A DNA stretch of 16,336 nucleotides from contig JAFAPL010000896.1 of the NCBI GenBank assembly GCA_019247135.1, forward strand, positions 1 to 16,336. Reading direction: 5' to 3'. A model generated the notes under the pieces. The model was not told the DNA's origin. It was given only the letters and a program-made list of their open reading frames with translations, and made no database searches. Positions 13,566 through 16,336 of the stretch are shown piece after piece. A program made the position numbers and the translations under genes. The DNA comes from Chloroflexota bacterium (GTDB lineage: Bacteria; Chloroflexota; UBA6077; CF-72). Numbering within the stretch: position 1 is the first letter of the stretch; every line of letters starts with the position of its first letter.

Positions 13566-14597
13566 CTACCTCTTACGCCAGCCGCTGGGTTGGCAGGCAT
13601 CGATGGCTTTCACGCAGCCGTCGAGGTCGCCACGTCGCGGGGAGATCAACCGCACCATGGCTTCGTCCAGCCCTTGCGAGAGGTGTTGCAACGCCTTCGC
13701 CGCACCAGCGGGCTTTCCAAAATAGCCGACTTTCAGCGCCAGCTCCGACGGTACGGCGTCCACGAGCTGCTCCACCGGTGTGCCCGCGTCGCGCCGCTCT
13801 TCGAGCCCTGTGAGGAGCTCTTCAAAACCCATGCGCCCGAAGTGCGCGCGGTAGCCCTGGTTTCGCGGCTGACCTGGGCGCGCAAGCGCATACCCGAGCA
13901 TGTTGCTGACAAATGCTCGCCGCGCGGCGTCCTCGTCCTGGTCGATGCAGACGCGGATGTACTGCGCAAACGGGACACTTTCGGGCTGCCGGCCCGACCG
14001 GCGTGCGCCTTCCGCAACATACTCGCGCATCCACGGAATCTGCTCGGCCGAGCTCCAGTTGGGTGTTACTCCGTCCGCGAGCTCTCCAGACAACCGCAGC
14101 ATGCGAGGATTCAGCGCGGCCAGGTACACCGGCACCTTCGGCGCGCGTACCCCAAGCTTCAGCCCACGCACGATCACGCCAGGTCCAACGTGATCGACCT
14201 GTTCGCCGGCGAAGAACGCGCGGAGTACCTCGACGTATTCTCGCGAATACGTCACCGGCGGCACCTCCGGCAGGCCCATGCTGTCACGGAAGCCTTTGGC
14301 CGGATAGCCACCCAGGCCGATGCCCAGCATGTGTTTTCCGTTGGTCAGCTCGCTGACAGTCGCGGCTTCCGCGGCGAGTGTGGCCGGCGTCCACGCTGGA
14401 AAGGGCACAACCGAGATCCCGACTCGCAAGCCACTGGCTTGCCACCACTGGACGCATGTGTGGAACGCGCTGCGGCCCGTGGCACCGGCTGGCGTCCACA
14501 AACTGTCGTAGCCGAGCCGCGCCGCCTCCTGGACGAGCTGCCGCTGCTGGTCGAGCGAAAGTCCCAGGCGTTCATCGATCCCGACACCTGCTTGCAT
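13566..14597 (-). CDS. Luciferase-like (LLM) F420-dependent oxidoreductase
   Basis: 343 residues, usual for the LLM class. Visible family features are the N-terminal barrel strand and helix LVQEAARLGYDSLWTP (21-36), the strand LRVGISVVPF (57-66), the GKHMLGIGLGG segment (87-97) that lines the flavin site, REYVEVLRAFFAGEQVDHVG (119-138), and VPVYLAALNPRMLRLSGELA. These proteins are TIM-barrel flavin or F420 enzymes that move hydride to or from unknown substrates, often in secondary metabolism or redox detoxification. The substrate here is not readable, and F420 rather than FMN use is inferred from the family. TAGCCT (14612-14607) lies 9 nt before the ATG. It precedes the second two-component pair on the same strand, separated by a 57-bp gap with its own promoter. 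Confidence 0.88.
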   Translation of the reverse strand: MQAGVGIDERLGLSLDQQRQLVQEAARLGYDSLWTPAGATGRSAFHTCVQWWQASGLRVGISVVPFPAWTPATLAAEAATVSELTNGKHMLGIGLGGYPAKGFRDSMGLPEVPPVTYSREYVEVLRAFFAGEQVDHVGPGVIVRGLKLGVRAPKVPVYLAALNPRMLRLSGELADGVTPNWSSAEQIPWMREYVAEGARRSGRQPESVPFAQYIRVCIDQDEDAARRAFVSNMLGYALARPGQPRNQGYRAHFGRMGFEELLTGLEERRDAGTPVEQLVDAVPSELALKVGYFGKPAGAAKALQHLSQGLDEAMVRLISPRRGDLDGCVKAIDACQPSGWRKR

Positions 14598-14718
14598 ACG
14601 ACACCCAGGCTACGGCGGGCTCCAGCCGCCGCGCTCGCTCTCGGCGTGTAACCAAGACCACACCGGTTGCGTGAGTTTCTTCACTGTAACTTTATGTGCA
14701 CAGCCATACAGTGGCCGC
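14598..14718. promoter_or_regulatory. Divergent promoter region with TACAGT -10 box for the small gene
   Basis: TACAGT (14707-14712) lies 6 nt before the ATG at 14719, a leaderless-type arrangement on the plus strand. On the minus strand TAGCCT (14612-14607) may serve the oxidoreductase. I see no other structure in this 121-bp gap. Confidence 0.4.
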
Positions 14719-14904
14719 ATGCAGGCACTTCCGAACGACGAGTCGAGCACCTACGCATTCAGCCCCCGAGAGCTGGAACGACTGGCGATCTATCGCGCCG
14801 CAATCAACGCCGGCTTCTTCACTGATCGCTGCGAGCCGTTGGCCCTGGTTCCCGTGCCCCACGAAAGCGTGCGGCGCGAAGCTGATCTGAGCGCCGCCGC
14901 CTAG
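14719..14904 (+). CDS. Small uncharacterised protein, 61 residues
   Basis: MQALPNDESSTYAFSPRELE begins the protein, followed by RLAIYRAAINAGFFTD and a Pro/Glu/Arg-rich tail ending in SAAA. The central FSPRELERLAIYRAAINAGF is strongly helical. There is no signal peptide, membrane helix or metal motif; one Cys is present. I choose the ATG at 14719 because a TACAGT box sits 6 nt before it; a GTG at 14671 would add 16 residues overlapping the promoter. The Fur-family gene follows by 46 nt on the same strand but has its own promoter. I do not recognise a function. Confidence 0.55.
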   Translation: MQALPNDESSTYAFSPRELERLAIYRAAINAGFFTDRCEPLALVPVPHESVRREADLSAAA

Positions 14905-14913
14905 TGGGAAACA

Positions 14914-14942
14914 TTGCCGTGGCGTCTCAATAGCTTTATCGT
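14914..14942 (+). promoter_or_regulatory. Promoter of the Fur-family gene: TTGCCG-N17-TATCGT
   Basis: TTGCCG (14914-14919), exactly 17 nt, then TATCGT (14937-14942), then 8 nt to the ATG at 14951. This is the best -35/-10 pair in the window and again leaves almost no leader. There is no Shine-Dalgarno sequence before the ATG, which agrees with a leaderless transcript. Confidence 0.55.
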
Positions 14943-14950
14943 TCTGATAC

Positions 14951-15406
14951 ATGGCAGTACGGGCAGCAACGCGTGGCGGGAACCTGTCCCGCGCCGACTG
15001 GTTGCTGCGGCGACTCGCCGAGTCTGGCGAGCGTATGACAGGTCCGCGCGAGACGGTCGTCCGCGCGCTGGTCGCTCAAAATGGTGTGATCAATCCTGAG
15101 GCGCTCTCGTATGAGCTGCATCCGAAGGGAGTTGGTCGCGCGACGGTGTATCGGACGCTCGACCTGTTGGAGCGGCACGGCATGCTGACGCGCGTGCACG
15201 TGGAAGGTTGCCACGGGTACACGTTGTGCGACGAGGGGCACCACCATCACCTGCTGTGCACCGCCTGCAATCGGGTGGTGCCGGTGGATGCCAGTGATGT
15301 CGAAGCCGAGATTCGGCAATTGGCCGAACGCCTGAGATTCCGCCTGGACACGCACACCCTGGAGTTTTCCGGCCTGTGCGAGGCGTGCCAGCGCGGCGCC
15401 GCATAA
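14951..15406 (+). CDS. Fur-family metal-responsive repressor (Zur/Fur-like)
   Basis: 151 residues. The N-terminal winged helix has MTGPRETVVRALVAQNGVI, then NPEALSYELHPKGVGRATVY as helix-turn-helix, with the recognition helix ending in ATVYRTLDLL (64-73). The hinge GYTLCDEGHHHHLLCTACNR supplies regulatory-metal histidines (97-100). The structural zinc site is CTAC (Cys103/106) plus CEAC (Cys143/146). The C-terminal dimerisation domain includes HTLEFSGLC. Compared with classic Fur it has a roughly 20-residue N-terminal extension. Position 50 bp before a zinc/manganese-type ABC ATPase favours a Zur-like role, but metal specificity cannot be told from sequence. It probably represses that ATPase gene and itself. 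Confidence 0.92.
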   Translation: MAVRAATRGGNLSRADWLLRRLAESGERMTGPRETVVRALVAQNGVINPEALSYELHPKGVGRATVYRTLDLLERHGMLTRVHVEGCHGYTLCDEGHHHHLLCTACNRVVPVDASDVEAEIRQLAERLRFRLDTHTLEFSGLCEACQRGAA

Positions 15407-15417
15407 CCGACGCATAC

Positions 15418-15447
15418 TTGACACGTTGTCTCAGCTAGAGGCATGCT
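15418..15447 (+). promoter_or_regulatory. Promoter of metal ABC ATPase with overlapping GACA-CGT-TGTC dyad
   Basis: A consensus -35 TTGACA (15418-15423) is followed after 18 nt by a poor -10, CATGCT (15442-15447), 9 nt before the ATG. The dyad GACA-CGT-TGTC (15420-15430) overlaps the -35. A Fur-family repressor bound there would block the promoter. The dyad is short and does not match a box I can name, so the operator call is tentative. Confidence 0.4.
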
Positions 15448-15456
15448 GTCGGCGAG

Positions 15457-16272
15457 ATGACATCTCGTCCGGCGGTACTGGTTGAGGAGTCTGGCGCAAT
15501 TTCAGGCAGCCACGACAGTGTCGTCGCGTTCGATCGCGCGGCGGTCGCGCTTGGCGGTCGCACGCTGTGGGGGAATGCCACTTTTGACGTCGGACAGGGT
15601 GACTTCGTCGGTCTCATCGGGCCGAACGGCACGGGTAAGACGACGTTGCTACGCGTCCTCCTCGGCCAGGTGCCGCTGGCTACCGGTCAGGTGCGCGTCT
15701 TCGGCCAGCCACCGGGTCGTGGCAATCCATACATCGGCTACGTCCCGCAACGTCGGACCCTCGCCTCCGAGCTGTCCGTGCGCGGCTACGACCTGGTCCT
15801 GCTCGGGCTGATCGGACGCAAATGGGGCTTCGGGCCAGCCTCAGCCGCCGAGCGGAAAGCCGTCGAGGAGGCACTGTCAGCTGTCGGGGCATCGGCGTAT
15901 GCGAACGAACCGGTGGGCGTTCTCTCGGGCGGCGAGCAACAGCGGCTTCTGATTGCCCAGGCCTTGCTGACCAATCCGAAGCTCCTGCTCCTGGACGAGC
16001 CGCTGGCAAGCCTCGATTTGAAGAGTCAGCACGAGATCGTGCACCTCGTCGAAGACATCCGGCTGGACCGTCGCATGACGGTCATCATCGTGGCGCACGA
16101 TCTCAATCCGTTGCTCGAGATGCTCGACCACATCGTGTTCATTCTCGATGGCCAGGTCGTCCATGGCACGCTCGACGAGGTGGTGCGATCCGACCTGCTC
16201 AGCCGGCTCTACGAGACCGACGTTCACGTCCACGTCACCAGCGACGGTCACCGCTTCGTCGTCGGCGCCTGA
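15457..16272 (+). CDS. Metal-type ABC transporter ATPase (ZnuC/MntB-like)
   Basis: 271 residues. Walker A GPNGTGKTT (55-63), Q-loop GYVPQRR (Gln98), signature LSGGEQQRLLIA (156-167), Walker B LLLLDEP (176-182), D-loop SLD and H-loop VAHD (His214) are complete, so it should hydrolyse ATP. The YVPQRR segment and the overall pattern fit the zinc/manganese/iron chelate uptake subgroup. The Fur-family gene directly upstream supports a metal role. An acidic N-terminal extension of about 20 residues precedes the domain. Unusually, no permease or binding-protein gene follows: a convergent gene ends 1 nt downstream, and none lies upstream in the window. The partners must be encoded elsewhere, unless this ATPase serves a different transporter. 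Confidence 0.9.
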   Translation: MTSRPAVLVEESGAISGSHDSVVAFDRAAVALGGRTLWGNATFDVGQGDFVGLIGPNGTGKTTLLRVLLGQVPLATGQVRVFGQPPGRGNPYIGYVPQRRTLASELSVRGYDLVLLGLIGRKWGFGPASAAERKAVEEALSAVGASAYANEPVGVLSGGEQQRLLIAQALLTNPKLLLLDEPLASLDLKSQHEIVHLVEDIRLDRRMTVIIVAHDLNPLLEMLDHIVFILDGQVVHGTLDEVVRSDLLSRLYETDVHVHVTSDGHRFVVGA

Positions 16273-16273
16273 G

Positions 16274-16336
16274 CTAACTCGCTTCCCAGCCGGCGAGGCG
16301 TTTGAGTCCCAGGTGCGCTGCCCACGCGATCGCGAC
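16274..16336 (-). CDS. 3' end of an unidentified convergent gene
   Basis: On the minus strand the frame is open from the window edge to TAG 16276-16274 and encodes VAIAWAAHLGLKRLAGWEAS. Codon use is GC-rich like the neighbours. Too little is visible to name a family; the Ala/Trp/Leu-rich end could be a membrane helix or an amphipathic helix. It may be a chance open frame, but the ATPase gene stops 1 nt away without a downstream partner, which fits a real convergent gene. Confidence 0.4.
   Translation of the reverse strand, partial: VAIAWAAHLGLKRLAGWEAS

Noticed and set aside
13590..14651. 353-codon plus-strand open frame opposite the oxidoreductase
   Set aside because: The minus strand encodes a full-length LLM protein with family motifs; the antisense translation has none.
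1..16336. CRISPR array, tRNA, rRNA or insertion sequence
   Set aside because: I saw no regularly spaced long repeats, no tRNA-like cloverleaf or rRNA sequence, and no transposase-like protein; the short 11-bp phased boxes at 432-470 are too small and close to be CRISPR repeats.

Overview
The window is a high-GC bacterial segment with short intergenic gaps and no RNA genes, insertion sequences or CRISPR array that I can see. It most resembles Chloroflexota. The evidence is the set of exported proteins with long Thr/Pro/Ala linkers, one of them carrying tandem C-terminal 'FGYPIS'-type modules, plus a Tat-type lipoprotein sugar-binding protein, an F420-type luciferase-like oxidoreductase, and several TANNNT boxes placed 6-12 nt before start codons (leaderless-style promoters). 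The lineage is an inference; there is no marker gene.

Region 1 (1-5594, all minus strand) is an envelope-signalling block. In transcription order it holds an exported protein with two beta-sandwich domains and two FGYPIS modules (5594-3891), a GC-rich hairpin, an OmpR-type response regulator (3805-3122), a histidine kinase (3125-1575), an exported six-unit NHL beta-propeller (1578-466), and the start of an ECF sigma factor running off the window (407-1). Regulator/kinase and kinase/propeller each share a 4-nt stop/start overlap, so the three are translationally coupled. In front of the sigma gene lie four CGTAAT-like boxes spaced exactly 11 bp, ending 10 bp before a -10-like box. That is the geometry of PhoB-family activator sites. 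A two-box version recurs at 5664-5680.

Region 2 (5595-6381, plus strand) has an intergenic stretch with inverted repeats, then a small winged-helix protein whose reading frame runs into a CxxC-type YggX/Fe(2+)-trafficking domain, apart from one apparent frameshift in a run of five G. It may be a fused protein, a sequence error, or two overlapping genes.

Region 3 (6386-11492) holds a sugar ABC importer on the minus strand (two permeases and a Tat lipoprotein binding protein, no ATPase) and a divergent clan GH-A-like glycosidase lipoprotein. The lipoprotein signal of the latter is encoded upstream of any ATG, GTG or TTG. A 15-bp palindrome sits over the importer's start region.

Region 4 (11496-14597, minus strand) has a luciferase-like oxidoreductase, then a second OmpR-type regulator with its own promoter and a four-helix membrane histidine kinase.

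Region 5 (14598-16336) has a 61-residue unknown protein, a Fur-family regulator and a metal-type ABC ATPase on the plus strand. These meet, 1 nt later, the 3' end of a convergent unknown gene, so no permease follows the ATPase. No gene-free stretch exceeds 300 bp; the largest is 5595-5803.
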